Of a stretch of 64,000 nucleotides of DNA, positions 8,396-17,745 are shown one piece after another. Both the position numbers and the translations under genes were made by a program. Source of the DNA: Neobacillus massiliamazoniensis. Lineage in GTDB: Bacteria > Bacillota > Bacilli > Bacillales > Cytobacillaceae. The stretch's first letter is position 1. Each line of letters starts with the position of its first letter. The stretch lies in the NCBI RefSeq assembly GCF_001048695.1, contig NZ_CVRB01000002.1, forward strand, positions 124,001 through 188,000, written 5' to 3'. The notes under the pieces were generated by a model. It had not been told where the DNA came from. It saw nothing but the letters and a program-made list of their open reading frames with translations, and ran no database searches.

Positions 8396-9919
8396 CTAAC
8401 TTATTTTCTTTTGTTTCTGCTTTTCTTTATCATGTATTTTTTCATATTTGCTATACATTAACCAGGCAGCACCTGAGAAAATAACGGGTCCAGCCACACT
8501 CCAAATGGTTGTTTGGATATCCCCTTCTAAAGCTGGCTGTACGATACTAAAGAAATTTGCAAGTCCAACTGTTAGAACAACAATCCATGTCCAAAAATTT
8601 GCGCTCAATTGCGTTTTATATACGATAAACGGCTTATTGATTTCCACTTTTTTCTTAAAATACGGAAATGCAAGTGCTATAAATACATACGGTATTGTCA
8701 AAGCCACGTTAGTCATCGAAACGAGTATGTTAAAGAATGCGGCCATTGTGCTTCCACCGAAAGCGATTAGTGCGATCATTACACAAACAATAGCAGTTGG
8801 AATCCACATAGCAGTAACAGGTAGCCCATTCTTTGTTTCTCCGACTTTTCCGGGCCACAATCTCTTAGGCGTTCCTTCAATCATCTGCTTTAACGGTGAA
8901 AACATCAAGGTAAAGAACGCACCGGACAGTGCCAGGAACATTGAAAGTCCAATGTATCTTGCAACCCCAAATCCCAAAGCCGTAGCTGTAGCATGGCTTG
9001 CTCCAAAAGCGGTACCTATTGAGTAGCCTAAATTGGCCATAACTATATAACTTGCGTTTCCTAGGTTAACATTCGCAATACCCATTACAGATGCCCAGTT
9101 TGTGAATATTCCAATTAATAGTATTCCTAATGAATACCCAACAGAGATTATGGCTGCAGAAAAAAGAATTCCTTTCGGAAACGTTTTTTCTGGATTTTCT
9201 GTTACATCCACTAATCCGCCTACTGTTTCAATTCCGCCAAAAGCGAAGAGGGCATATACTACAAATGCTAACGAAGCAATAATATCTCCTGCATATTTAG
9301 GATTTGGTGTTTGAGTAAATGAATGTAACCCTGTAATCGGCTGCGCCAAATGTCCATGATTACCTATAAGTACTGCTATTGCACCAACCCAAAGAAATAC
9401 ATTCAATAACAAGACTGCAGTACCACCTAAAGAGGTTACTTTCTTAATCTTATCCAGACCCTTTGTTGATGTATAGGTTACTATAAGAATCCATACAATT
9501 CCTAAAACCCCAAGAACCTGAGGTCCTCGAAGATTAAATAAAGTCCAGTTTTGTGTTGTATCTTGTCCAAAGATAGCATTTGACACCGGAACCCACATAC
9601 CGGATGCGACATTAACCATCCAAGTTACATAAGAAAAATACCACATGAACGTTCCTATAAATGCAAATTTTGGACCGATGGATTTTTCCATCCATGAGTA
9701 GATACCACCCTTTTCCTCTTTAAAGGCGGAACCAAATTCAGCTACCATTAATGCAAAAGGAACAAAGAAGGTTATAGCTGAAAATATATACCAAGGAATA
9801 GCGGCATAACCCATCTTATAAAATGATCTTGGAATGTTGTTGAATCCATAAACAGAAGTAAAAATCATTAATACTAGGGATACTAAAGTCAACTTTTTGG
9901 TTATGTTTGTGTTTGACAT
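8396..9919 (-). CDS. APC-family amino-acid permease resembling YjeM / glutamate:GABA antiporters
   Basis: A membrane transporter with about twelve to fourteen hydrophobic segments. The opening after MSNTNITKKLTLVSLVLMIF, then SVYGFNNIPRSFYKMGYAAIP and EEKGGIYSWMEKSIGPK, is strongly reminiscent of Escherichia coli YjeM. The family moves amino acids, sometimes as exchangers, but the substrate of YjeM-type members is not established to my knowledge. I began the protein at MSNTN, since a run of seven G (ribosome-binding site) ends seven bases before that ATG. It is monocistronic, with two hairpin terminators behind it. Confidence 0.85.
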   Translation of the reverse strand: MSNTNITKKLTLVSLVLMIFTSVYGFNNIPRSFYKMGYAAIPWYIFSAITFFVPFALMVAEFGSAFKEEKGGIYSWMEKSIGPKFAFIGTFMWYFSYVTWMVNVASGMWVPVSNAIFGQDTTQNWTLFNLRGPQVLGVLGIVWILIVTYTSTKGLDKIKKVTSLGGTAVLLLNVFLWVGAIAVLIGNHGHLAQPITGLHSFTQTPNPKYAGDIIASLAFVVYALFAFGGIETVGGLVDVTENPEKTFPKGILFSAAIISVGYSLGILLIGIFTNWASVMGIANVNLGNASYIVMANLGYSIGTAFGASHATATALGFGVARYIGLSMFLALSGAFFTLMFSPLKQMIEGTPKRLWPGKVGETKNGLPVTAMWIPTAIVCVMIALIAFGGSTMAAFFNILVSMTNVALTIPYVFIALAFPYFKKKVEINKPFIVYKTQLSANFWTWIVVLTVGLANFFSIVQPALEGDIQTTIWSVAGPVIFSGAAWLMYSKYEKIHDKEKQKQKKIS

Positions 9920-9995
9920 ACATTTTCCCCCCCTAATTAAAGTTATCATATACCTTCAACATAGAATGTTTAATTAGTATTACATAAAATGTTTT

Positions 9996-10136
9996 TTAAA
10001 TATCATTTTTGGGGACATGAGAAGGCACCAAAGTCAATTGTAAGCCCACTTCTGCAATTATGTCAGTATCAAAAATAATAGCAACCTCACAACCTATTTT
10101 TGTTAAAACTGATATATCGATTCCCCCCTTAATCAT
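9996..10136 (-). other. Short open frame of 46 codons, possible gene remnant
   Basis: The frame encodes MIKGGIDISVLTKIGCEVAI followed by IFDTD and about 20 further residues. The alternating hydrophobic pattern and the FDTD segment look protein-like and recall the acidic strand of TOPRIM domains. The fragment is too short for assignment. A GGGGGG run lies inside the frame rather than ahead of the ATG. The codons upstream stay open for eleven residues and then hit a stop, as expected of a decayed gene. Confidence 0.25.
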
Positions 10137-10247
10137 ATACTTAATACTACTTTTAAAAATAGAGAAGCATTCCTAGCCAACGTAGGTAAACGATGAAATC
10201 GCTTTCTTCCCTTACTCTTTTATTATATTGGAATTTTTCTATAGCTA

Positions 10248-10497
10248 CTATAATCCACTGTTACAATCATATGAACAATTTAAATGTTCAAACTGAGATG
10301 AAGGGGCTATTTCTAAAAAAATATCTTGGATAATTTCAAGCTCATTTAGGAGTGCAGATTCTCCTAAACGAACACATTCTAATACTAGTAACCTCCCCGA
10401 ATTCCTTTATATAGGCTTAGCATTTTTTAATTCAACAATGATTTTGTCTTCCTGTTCTTCTCTCTTGACGTTGAAACTAGTCAATAAAAAAACCTCA
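10248..10497 (-). pseudogene. Decayed coding sequence, unidentified
   Basis: On the minus strand a frame reading FNVKREEQEDKIIVELKNAKPI ends at a TAA. The same frame then continues as RLLVLECVRLGESALLNELE and on to CSYDCNSGL before the next stop. The composition is clearly protein-like, but no start with a ribosome-binding site is convincing. I do not recognise the family. It lies in a 900-bp stretch without intact genes. Confidence 0.3.
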
Positions 10498-10498
10498 A

Positions 10499-10522
10499 TT
10501 ACTTATGGTACGGTTCACCCCT
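10499..10522 (-). pseudogene. Third GEPYHK-stop relic
   Basis: Eight codons read RGEPYHK and a stop on the minus strand, identical in bases over about 19 positions to the relic near 2164. Nothing upstream in the frame continues the homology. Confidence 0.3.
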
Positions 10523-10636
10523 CTTTATCCTAAACAATTTTAATTATCTCAGTAGTCCGACCATGATGATAACCAATGTTCTGTTCAGTGTTTTATTAAT
10601 AAACATGTTAATAACCAAATAATCCCAATAACAAAA

Positions 10637-10662
10637 AAAGGCCATCAAATAAAATGGCCTTT
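10637..10662 (-). terminator. Bidirectional-looking terminator behind the acetate-type symporter
   Basis: AAAGGCCAT and ATGGCCTTT form a perfect 9-bp stem with an eight-base loop and a run of seven T on the minus strand. The 175 bp between it and the symporter stop hold no gene, though GCCCC...GGGGC at 10671-10692 could form another small hairpin. Confidence 0.75.
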
Positions 10663-10837
10663 TCGGTTTGCCGCCCCTACATTTGAATGGGGCAGGAAAT
10701 CCTTAAATTTTTCCTGATTCTTCTTATAAAATTATCTACGAGACGTACTCCACATGACTTGACTGCTGATTGTAGAAAACAATTTTATTAAAGATGTAGG
10801 TTTGTTCACTTTTAATAATCTACATTTTGTGATCCTA

Positions 10838-12376
10838 TTATTGGCCAATACCTATTCCAGTGTTAGATTTAACCAATACTTCTTCATATTTTTTCACATC
10901 AGCTTTTTGGCTGGAGAAAATGGTTCCGAGGTATCCGGCAATAAACCCGAGTGGTATCGAAATAATTCCTGGAGTTGAATATGGGAATATTGGGTTACCA
11001 ACAAAAATGGCTTTTCCTGCTTCCGGACTAATAACACTCGGACTGATGAGAACCAAGCCGATTGCAGAAATAAGTCCAACTACCATTGCCCATACTGCAC
11101 CAGTAGTATTAAAACGTCTCCAGTAAATGGTATAGATAATAACTGGCAGATTTGCGCTTGCAGCAACAGCAAAAGCAAGTGATACAAGGAAGGCTACGTT
11201 AAGTGTTTGCGCACCCAATGCAAGAATAATAGACACGACTGAAACTCCAATAGCTGCCAAGCGCGCCATTTTTAACTGCTCTTTTTCTGTTGCCTTCCCT
11301 TTGCGAAGGATTTCGTTGTAGAAATCGTGTGCAAAAGCAGAAGCAGCTGTCAAAACAAGTCCTGCAACAACAGCTAGGATCGTCGCAAATGCTACGGCAG
11401 AAATAAAGGCAAACAGCATGTCTCCACCTAGAGCCTTTGCTAATAGTGGAGCTGCCATGTTACCGGCGGGGTTTGCTGCTACTATCTGACTCGTACCTAC
11501 AAATGCAGCAGCGCCAAAGCCAAGGAAGATCGTCATAACGTAAAAGATTCCAATAATCCACGTAGCATAAACCACTGACGAGCGTGCTGTTTTTGCATCC
11601 TTGACAGTAAAGAAACGAATAAGGATGTGTGGCAGCCCCGCTGTCCCAAGTACAAGTCCCATATTTAACGATATCGTATCAAGCGGGATCTTGTATTTAA
11701 CACCTGGATTTAAAAATGCTTCTTTTAACGGTGTTGCTGTTTTCATTTGGTCAAACATTTCTGTAATGGACCAGTTAAACTTTGCTAAAACAACTAAGGA
11801 GATTGCAAAGGTACCGCCCATTAATAGGATGGCCTTAATGATTTGCACCCAGCTCGTTGCATGCATGCCCCCAAAGATAACGTAAACGGTCATTAAAACG
11901 CCAACTATTAAAACAGATGTAGTATAATCCAATCCTAATAATAGTTTGATAAGCGCGCCTGCCCCTACGAGCTGAGCAATCATATAAAAAATAGAAATAG
12001 CCATGGTATTCATTGCGGCAAATCCACGAATTTTCTTTGCATCAAATCTAGAAGCAATCATATCAGCAAATGTGTATTTCCCAAGGTTACGCAACGGTTC
12101 TGCAACTAAATAGAGAACTACAAGGTAGGCAACCAGGAAACCAATACTATAAAAGAAACCATCAAATCCTGTTAAAGCGACTGCTCCCGCTATTCCAAGA
12201 AATGATGCCGCAGACATATAATCTCCAGCGATGGCAAGTCCATTCTGCCAGCCTGTGAGGCCCCCGCCGGCGGTGTAAAATTCACTTGCATTTTTTGTGC
12301 GTTTTGAAGCGTAGAAAGTAATAATTAATGTTACAAATACGATACAGAGAAACATAATAAATGCAGTAGTGTTCAT
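10838..12376 (-). CDS. Cation/acetate-type sodium:solute symporter (ActP/YwcA-like)
   Basis: This SSS-family membrane protein has about thirteen spans. FYTAGGGLTGWQNGLAIAGDYMSAASFLG near residues 32-60 is the typical ActP opening, and GDMLFAFISAVAFATILAVVAGL is the family's mid-protein signature. ActP proteins take up acetate and related short acids with sodium. The start codon overlaps the stop of the DUF485 gene by one base (TAATG), so the two are translationally coupled. The length of 512 residues is close to characterised members. Substrate other than acetate is possible. Confidence 0.88.
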   Translation of the reverse strand: MNTTAFIMFLCIVFVTLIITFYASKRTKNASEFYTAGGGLTGWQNGLAIAGDYMSAASFLGIAGAVALTGFDGFFYSIGFLVAYLVVLYLVAEPLRNLGKYTFADMIASRFDAKKIRGFAAMNTMAISIFYMIAQLVGAGALIKLLLGLDYTTSVLIVGVLMTVYVIFGGMHATSWVQIIKAILLMGGTFAISLVVLAKFNWSITEMFDQMKTATPLKEAFLNPGVKYKIPLDTISLNMGLVLGTAGLPHILIRFFTVKDAKTARSSVVYATWIIGIFYVMTIFLGFGAAAFVGTSQIVAANPAGNMAAPLLAKALGGDMLFAFISAVAFATILAVVAGLVLTAASAFAHDFYNEILRKGKATEKEQLKMARLAAIGVSVVSIILALGAQTLNVAFLVSLAFAVAASANLPVIIYTIYWRRFNTTGAVWAMVVGLISAIGLVLISPSVISPEAGKAIFVGNPIFPYSTPGIISIPLGFIAGYLGTIFSSQKADVKKYEEVLVKSNTGIGIGQ

Positions 12377-12702
12377 TAGTTCTTACCTCCTTCTTTTAAA
12401 ACCTTTTTAGCTAATTCATCGAATTTGGCTGCCTTTTTGGAGTAAAGAACGCATAAAACCCAAGTCATGACAAATTGTAAAAATGCAAAAACCCATGCCC
12501 AAGTAATACTGCCAATAAATGTGTGATTTAATACTTCTGTGTAAGAGGTTAAAATAGGCAATGCAAAATAAAAACAGAAGAAGAAAATGGTGAAAGGTAT
12601 GATAAATTTTTTCTTTGCTGAGAGTAATGTTTGAAACGAAGATGATTGAACAATCGAACTGTAATCGCTTTCGGAATTGACTTTAATTTCTTTTGTTTCC
12701 AA
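12376..12702 (-). CDS. DUF485 membrane protein, partner of the ActP-type symporter
   Basis: A small protein of 108 residues with two hydrophobic segments (FIIPFTIFFFCFYFALPIL and ITWAWVFAFLQFVMTWVL). DUF485 proteins are regularly encoded just ahead of acetate permeases (yjcH-actP in E. coli, ywcB-ywcA in B. subtilis). The start is TTG with a GAGGGGGGG ribosome-binding site nine bases upstream. Its function is unknown, but the one-base overlap with the symporter gene fits a subunit or assembly role. Confidence 0.85.
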   Translation of the reverse strand: METKEIKVNSESDYSSIVQSSSFQTLLSAKKKFIIPFTIFFFCFYFALPILTSYTEVLNHTFIGSITWAWVFAFLQFVMTWVLCVLYSKKAAKFDELAKKVLKEGGKN

Positions 12703-13315
12703 AAGATATTTCCCCCCCTCATAAAAACCGTAAAATATACATTCTAAGGATCAATAATAAAAGACTGAGTCAACCGTTTGTAAACCGAAAATAGTAAAAA
12801 GATTGAAATAGCGGATTAATATTAGAAGAAAAAAGGATAATTGAAATCAATCACCATCCTATAAAAATATTTTTCAGAATATTTTAAATTAACTGCTTTT
12901 ATTATTATACAAATAACGATTTGGGTTTTGCAAGAAAAAATAGTAAAAAAAGGGAGAGATAAATGTTGCTTTATTTAATATGTTCCTCTTTATAAGTGAA
13001 CTTCCTATTACTAACCTTAAATATTTAGTGAACTGATAAAGATTGGCTTCCATCTCTTGATGCTTCTTTAATTTCCTACAGGTTTGACAAGAGCTTGACC
13101 AATCTACCAGAAATACCATTAACAAATCAGCATCATTTTCCTTAAGTTATGATAATGTGAGTCATAAAACAAACGATTTTGACTTGGTTACAGTTCTAGA
13201 TATTACGTGATTAATTGGGAAAGAAAAATTAACTGATAGAGTCCGTGGATGGAAAAGTGACATTTTTGGAAGAGTAGATTATTATCATTTGGATCTTTAC
13301 CTATTAAATTGAAGA
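12703..13315. other. Intergenic region without a supportable gene
   Basis: About 610 bp of AT-rich sequence. Short frames exist on both strands, but none has a ribosome-binding site together with recognisable protein sequence. The first 80 bp upstream of the DUF485 gene probably contain its promoter. Confidence 0.5.
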
Positions 13316-13346
13316 AAGAAGCTGCACCATCAAGGTACAGCTTCTT
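13316..13346 (-). terminator. Terminator of the binding protein/deaminase operon
   Basis: On the minus strand AAGAAGCTGTACC pairs with GGTGCAGCTTCTT (one G-U), followed by TTCTT. It lies ten bases beyond the stop of the last amidohydrolase gene. Confidence 0.85.
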
Positions 13347-13356
13347 TTTCAGGTCT

Positions 13357-14577
13357 TTATAATTGGCCGGAGACGACTTTTCCTTTAAAAATGACGGCTT
13401 CACGTTTTGACGTTCTTGCCACAGCCTCAGCAGAGCATGAGGCATGAACAAGGACAAGGCTTGCTTCATCACCTGCAAGCGGCCAGGTGACCTTACCCTT
13501 CCTATTTAATGGTGTCGGTCCCCCAGTCGCATACTTCATTGCTTGGGCAAGCGACCGCTCATCGCTTTTTCTGTATAATTCACAATATTTCGTTACTTTT
13601 TCCAGCACATCTCCAGTGCCAAATGGAGCCCAGGAATCATAAAACCCGTCGCATCCCAAAAAAACCTTAACCCCTTTTTTATCCAACATCTCAATTGGCG
13701 GCAACGACTTTGTGATTGGAATCGTTGACATGATTGACATCCCAAGGGCGCTGAGCCGATCGGCAAGGTCTTCAGCCTGCTGCATAGGAACTTCACCCAA
13801 ACTGAAGGCATGGCTGACAGCAGCACGGTTATGCCATTTTGCCTCTTCTACCATTTCCGCAAATTTATCTACCGTATAAAATCCTAAATGCCCGCCATCA
13901 TGCAGATGAATATCGATATCCGCATTAAATTCTGTTGCCAGATTCATCGTTTCATAAAGTGATTTTTCAATATTACGGTCAATCCCAGCCGGGTCTAATC
14001 CGCCGACAAGGGTGGCACCTGATCTCATCGCTTCCTTCATTAACGGAATCACGTTTTCCGTTAACAATCCGTGCTGAGGAAAAGCAACGACTTCATATGT
14101 TAACCGATCAGAGTAATCTTCAAGCGCAGCCAAAACCCCCTCAAGATTTTTCAGACCGATATAGGGGTCTATATTTACATGGGTACGAATGTGGGTTGAA
14201 CCGCTGGACAGAATCAGGTCAATCATCGCACTAGCTCTTTGCTTTGTTGTTGGTTCAAGCTCTTCCAGTTCTAATGCTTCTAAGTAAAGGCGTTCTTTAA
14301 GATTTTTAACCGGGATGCAAGATTTCCAGTCAATGGAAAGATAGGTTTTATCCAAGTGATTATGCATTTCTTTAAAGGTTGGGACAGCTAATAGTCCCTT
14401 GCCATCCACTTTCACTTCACCTGCTGGAATCTCTTCTCCGTTCTTATGGATTTCAACAATTTTTCCATCTTCTATTTTCAATTGATGCAGTTCGGTTTTT
14501 GTTTCATAGACTCCATTTTCATCCTTTATATATCCGGTTTCCAACCGAACATTCGTTAACCAATATACTGATCTCAT
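13357..14577 (-). CDS. Cytosine-deaminase-like amidohydrolase, paralogue 1
   Basis: A metal-dependent hydrolase of the CodA-like amidohydrolase family, expected to deaminate or hydrolyse a ring nitrogen compound. Visible metal and catalytic candidates are H72-N-H74, H169 in FPQHG, H224 in HLHD, H256 in SHAF and D310 in GCDGFYDSW. In E. coli CodA the residue three after the H224 equivalent is the catalytic glutamate; here, and in both paralogues, it is aspartate (D227). That suggests the substrate may not be cytosine. It is the third gene of a minus-strand operon (binding protein, paralogue 2, paralogue 1), 18 bp from its neighbour. The ribosome-binding site is GGGAGG. Confidence 0.85.
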   Translation of the reverse strand: MRSVYWLTNVRLETGYIKDENGVYETKTELHQLKIEDGKIVEIHKNGEEIPAGEVKVDGKGLLAVPTFKEMHNHLDKTYLSIDWKSCIPVKNLKERLYLEALELEELEPTTKQRASAMIDLILSSGSTHIRTHVNIDPYIGLKNLEGVLAALEDYSDRLTYEVVAFPQHGLLTENVIPLMKEAMRSGATLVGGLDPAGIDRNIEKSLYETMNLATEFNADIDIHLHDGGHLGFYTVDKFAEMVEEAKWHNRAAVSHAFSLGEVPMQQAEDLADRLSALGMSIMSTIPITKSLPPIEMLDKKGVKVFLGCDGFYDSWAPFGTGDVLEKVTKYCELYRKSDERSLAQAMKYATGGPTPLNRKGKVTWPLAGDEASLVLVHASCSAEAVARTSKREAVIFKGKVVSGQL

Positions 14578-14595
14578 TTTTATACCTCCCCGCTG

Positions 14596-15828
14596 TTAGT
14601 TTGCCAGTACCGTTTCCAGCTTGATTTCTACTTTTTTTCCTTTAAAATACAAAGCTTCGATGGCAGACCGCCTTGCAATCACTTCAGCAGAACATGTTGC
14701 ATTTACCAGCATCATCGTTGCATCATCACCAACCTTAGGCCAGACCCGCTCGCCTCGTTCGTTTAATGGAGTAATTCCGCCGGTCCCATACTTTAGGGTT
14801 GATGCCAATGAAAATTCATCCACAAAGCGGAAGCGTTCAGCTAGAATGCTTAGTTTTTGGATTGTATTTCCTGTACCAAACGGAGACCAGTGATCGGTGA
14901 TGCTGTCGTGGCCAGTGGAAACCGCAATTCCAAGCTTATCAAGCGCAGGGATTGGAATCGTTGGCCGATTAACAGGAACAGTTGTAGTAACGTCAATCTC
15001 CTGATCTTTTAAAATTGCCACTACTTCATTAAGTGCCTCTCCTTGTAAATCCCCGAGTGCGATTCCATGACTGATCGTGGCTTTCCCTTTCAGACCAGCC
15101 TCTTGTGTATAGTGGGCCATTCGCTCAAACGTAAACGCCCCCAATGTGTTCGGATCGTGCAAATGAATATCGACACTCTTGCCTGCTTCAACGGCAATGT
15201 CGAAAATCGTTTCAAGCGATTTTTCAATATCTCTGTCCACTGTGGCCGGATCGACACCGCCGACATGAGTCGCCCCGTTTTTCATGGCATCACGGATGAG
15301 TTGAACCGAATTACTTCTTAGCAAACCATGCTGCGGAAAGGCAACAATTTCAAAGGTAACCACATCTTTATATTTTTCAAGTGCATTCACGGTTGCTTCG
15401 AGGTTTTTCAAACCAATGACAGGATCAACATTACAGTGCGTCCGAATATGGGTATGCCCATTTTTCAGTAACAGCTCAATCATCTTCTCCGCCCGCTCCT
15501 GCGCTGTTGGCAAAAGCTTTGGTAGAAGTTCCTTTTCTTCTTCGAGCCGTGTAAAAATCCCTTTTGTCAGTGGAGTGCATGCTTTCCAAGGGCCGCCATA
15601 ATACGTTTTATCAATGTGAATATGCATATCCCTTAATGAAGGTAAAAGTAGCCTTTCCCCGGCGTCTATCTGAGCTTCTTGGGGAGCAGGTGCCTGATTA
15701 CTGATTTCCGCAATCTTGCCTTCAGCAATTTTCAGGTGGCAAATTTCCGTCTCCGTGCCGGTAATTCGGCCATTTTCATATTTAAAGCCCTTCTCTAAAC
15801 GGACATTCTTGATCCAGAATGTGTTCAT
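14596..15828 (-). CDS. Cytosine-deaminase-like amidohydrolase, paralogue 2
   Basis: A 410-residue homologue of its downstream neighbour, with the same architecture. The metal motif is H69-I-H71 in MHIHIDKTY, followed by THIRTHCNVDPVIGLKN, FPQHGLL, the HLHD motif with aspartate at the usual glutamate position, ISHGIALGD and GHDSITDHW. The C-terminal KVGDDATMMLVNATCSAEVIARR matches the end of the other two copies. Divergence between paralogues is high enough to suggest different substrates. It is preceded by a GGAGG ribosome-binding site and separated from the binding-protein gene by an intercistronic hairpin. Confidence 0.85.
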   Translation of the reverse strand: MNTFWIKNVRLEKGFKYENGRITGTETEICHLKIAEGKIAEISNQAPAPQEAQIDAGERLLLPSLRDMHIHIDKTYYGGPWKACTPLTKGIFTRLEEEKELLPKLLPTAQERAEKMIELLLKNGHTHIRTHCNVDPVIGLKNLEATVNALEKYKDVVTFEIVAFPQHGLLRSNSVQLIRDAMKNGATHVGGVDPATVDRDIEKSLETIFDIAVEAGKSVDIHLHDPNTLGAFTFERMAHYTQEAGLKGKATISHGIALGDLQGEALNEVVAILKDQEIDVTTTVPVNRPTIPIPALDKLGIAVSTGHDSITDHWSPFGTGNTIQKLSILAERFRFVDEFSLASTLKYGTGGITPLNERGERVWPKVGDDATMMLVNATCSAEVIARRSAIEALYFKGKKVEIKLETVLAN

Positions 15829-15865
15829 TCAAATATCCTCCTCTTATTTTTATCTAATGATGGCA

Positions 15866-15896
15866 AAGAGGCACCAACATGTGTTAAGTGCCTCTT
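15866..15896 (-). terminator. Intercistronic hairpin between binding protein and deaminase genes
   Basis: AAGAGGCAC and GTGCCTCTT form a perfect 9-bp stem with a 13-base loop. The following sequence is only weakly T-rich. A partial terminator or mRNA stabiliser after a binding-protein gene is common and would keep the binding protein more abundant than the enzymes. Confidence 0.6.
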
Positions 15897-15905
15897 ATAA
15901 AAAAC

Positions 15906-17471
15906 TTACTTAATAGTTACATCGTTAATCATGAGATAACTTACAGGATTTTCCCAGAAGCCTTCAATCTTTTTGTTGTAAGCAGCCAAGTTTTCATAGT
16001 TGCGGATCGGAACATAGACTGCATCTTCCAATTCAGTTTTCATTGCCTTCTCATAGAGCTGTTTGCGTTTTGTTTCATCTGTTTCCTGACGAGCAGCCTC
16101 GATGGTTTTGTCCACTACCGGATTGCTGTATCTGAAATTGTTCCCGGCCGGACCAATTGAGGCGGAGTGGAACAAATTGTACTGGTTATAATCGCCGTCA
16201 CCGGTTGCATTACCCCAGCCGCCGATTTGCATGTCAAATTGGCCTTTACCAAGCGAATCAATATAGGCACCATATTCTGAAACCTGAACCTTCACGTCAA
16301 TGCCAATTCCTTTTAATTGGGATTGGATAACTTCGGCCATGTTAACTCTTTCTTTACGATCACTGGTCAGCAATGTTAAACTTAAGCCCTTTTCATACCC
16401 GGCTTCTTTTAACAATTTCTTCGCTTCATTTAAATCATAATCATAAGGCTTCACATTTTTGCTGTAGCCGAATACTTTCGGGCTCATTGCTGAGTTTGCC
16501 AGTGTCCCAACATTGTTGTAAACACCTTTAATAATAGAAGCTCTCTCAATCGCATGGCTGATTGCTCTGCGTACTCTTACATCATCAAGTGGTTTTTTCG
16601 TTACATTAAAGCCCAGATATTCAACAGCAAGTCCATCCGTACGGTATAAGCCGATTTTATCGGAGGCATTGATTCTATCAATTTCTGTTACAGGAACTTG
16701 ATTATTGATTTGGGCTTCACCGGTTTCAAGCATTGCCATACGGGTGGCATCTTCGGGAACAATCTTGAAAACAACACGGTCAATCTTTGCTTTTTTGCCC
16801 CAGTAGTTCACGTTTTTCGTTAGTGAAATTTCTTGACCGGATTTCCAAGCTTCAAAAACGAATGGGCCTGTTCCAACCGGATGCTGTGCAAGAGTTTGAG
16901 GGCTCTCCTTCAATGCTTTCGGGCTGATGATGCTGCCTTCCTGGCTTGCTAAAATCGATAAAAGCGGATACGGATATTTAAGTACGAATTGAACTGTATT
17001 ATCATCGATAATTTTTACTTCGTTAATCATGGCAAACTTGGCACGGGATGGGGATCCGGTTTTTGGATCCAATAGACGATCAAAGGTAGCTTTTACTGCT
17101 TCTGCATTAAACGGAGCACCGTCTTGGAAGGTTACACCTTTTTTTAGTTTGAATTCCCATTTCGTACCGTCCACTTTCCAAGATTCAGCTAATAGCGGTT
17201 GAATCTTCATATCTTTATCCGGTACAACCAATGTTTCATAAACTTTTTCATAGATAATATCTGCAGACGGGATATCTGTAATAAATTGCGGATCGAGCTT
17301 CGTTGCATCCGAAGTACGAACGATGGTTAACGTTCCTCCCTCTTTTGCTTTCTCTGGTTTAGCTGCCGTATCCTTTCCAGCATTTGATTTAGTTGAACAA
17401 GCTTGTGCAATGACCAGCATTAATCCGATCAATACAAGCAAAATGCTGTTTTTAAATGCTCGTTTCTTCAT
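15906..17471 (-). CDS. Peptide/nickel-type ABC solute-binding lipoprotein 2
   Basis: A SBP_bac_5 family binding protein of 521 residues. The signal peptide ends in AQAC, an acceptable lipobox. Family landmarks are LDPQFITDIPSADIIYEKVYETL, KLKKGVTFQDGAPFNAEAVKATFDRLLDP and HPVGTGPFVFEAW. It resembles the 25.9-27.4 kb binding protein far more than the 2.4-4.1 kb one. The divergent plus-strand genes encode matching permeases and ATPases, so it probably works with them. Two deaminase-like genes follow in the same transcript, which suggests that the imported ligand is their substrate. Its promoter has the shared GTAAA repeat architecture. Confidence 0.88.
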   Translation of the reverse strand: MKKRAFKNSILLVLIGLMLVIAQACSTKSNAGKDTAAKPEKAKEGGTLTIVRTSDATKLDPQFITDIPSADIIYEKVYETLVVPDKDMKIQPLLAESWKVDGTKWEFKLKKGVTFQDGAPFNAEAVKATFDRLLDPKTGSPSRAKFAMINEVKIIDDNTVQFVLKYPYPLLSILASQEGSIISPKALKESPQTLAQHPVGTGPFVFEAWKSGQEISLTKNVNYWGKKAKIDRVVFKIVPEDATRMAMLETGEAQINNQVPVTEIDRINASDKIGLYRTDGLAVEYLGFNVTKKPLDDVRVRRAISHAIERASIIKGVYNNVGTLANSAMSPKVFGYSKNVKPYDYDLNEAKKLLKEAGYEKGLSLTLLTSDRKERVNMAEVIQSQLKGIGIDVKVQVSEYGAYIDSLGKGQFDMQIGGWGNATGDGDYNQYNLFHSASIGPAGNNFRYSNPVVDKTIEAARQETDETKRKQLYEKAMKTELEDAVYVPIRNYENLAAYNKKIEGFWENPVSYLMINDVTIK

Positions 17472-17537
17472 TTTCTTCTCCCCCTTCTTTATGTTGTAAT
17501 TAGCTCTAAGCTGTCCCTTTAGTGACTGCTTATCTGC

Positions 17538-17600
17538 ATTATAGAAGATGAATTAATCGAATATTTACAGAATATTTACATCTTTTTAAAAAATATTGAC
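17538..17600 (-). promoter_or_regulatory. Promoter with 21-bp direct repeats, in front of binding protein 2 (site E)
   Basis: On the minus strand a -10-like TATAAT (17538-17543) lies downstream of half-sites GTAAATATT (GTA at 17577-17579) and GTCAATATTTTTTAAAAA (17598-17600), 21 bp apart. The offsets from the -10 box are 39 and 60 bp, the same as at three other promoters here. A third GTAAATATT sits at 17566-17568. No good -35 is visible, which fits activator dependence. The site also lies upstream of the divergent permease operon. Confidence 0.6.
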
Positions 17601-17624
17601 ATTCAATTCAAAAAATATTTTATA
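17596..17624 (+). promoter_or_regulatory. Candidate sigma-A promoter of the permease/ATPase operon
   Basis: TTGACA (17596-17601) is followed after 17 bp by TTTATA, overlapping TATATT two bases later. It points at the plus-strand permease genes, whose first start is 120 bp downstream. It overlaps the distal half-site of site E. Confidence 0.45.
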
Positions 17625-17745
17625 TTGTCGATAATTTTGATAATTTGAACATACTTCTTGTATGCAAAAAAGAAGGAGGGACATTAAGGATTTACCACAC
17701 TAAATCCTGCCTTATTTATATTGAAAAAATTTTAGGGGGAATTTT

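Noticed and set aside
8448..9026. A 192-codon plus-strand frame opposite the amino-acid permease gene
   Set aside because: It is the antisense shadow of a membrane protein gene; no ribosome-binding site or family resemblance.
12889..13125. A 78-codon minus-strand frame in the gap before the deaminase genes
   Set aside because: No ribosome-binding site and no recognisable motif; AT-rich low-complexity residues.
13203..13478. A 91-codon minus-strand frame overlapping the end of deaminase paralogue 1
   Set aside because: Overlaps a well supported gene and its terminator in another frame.
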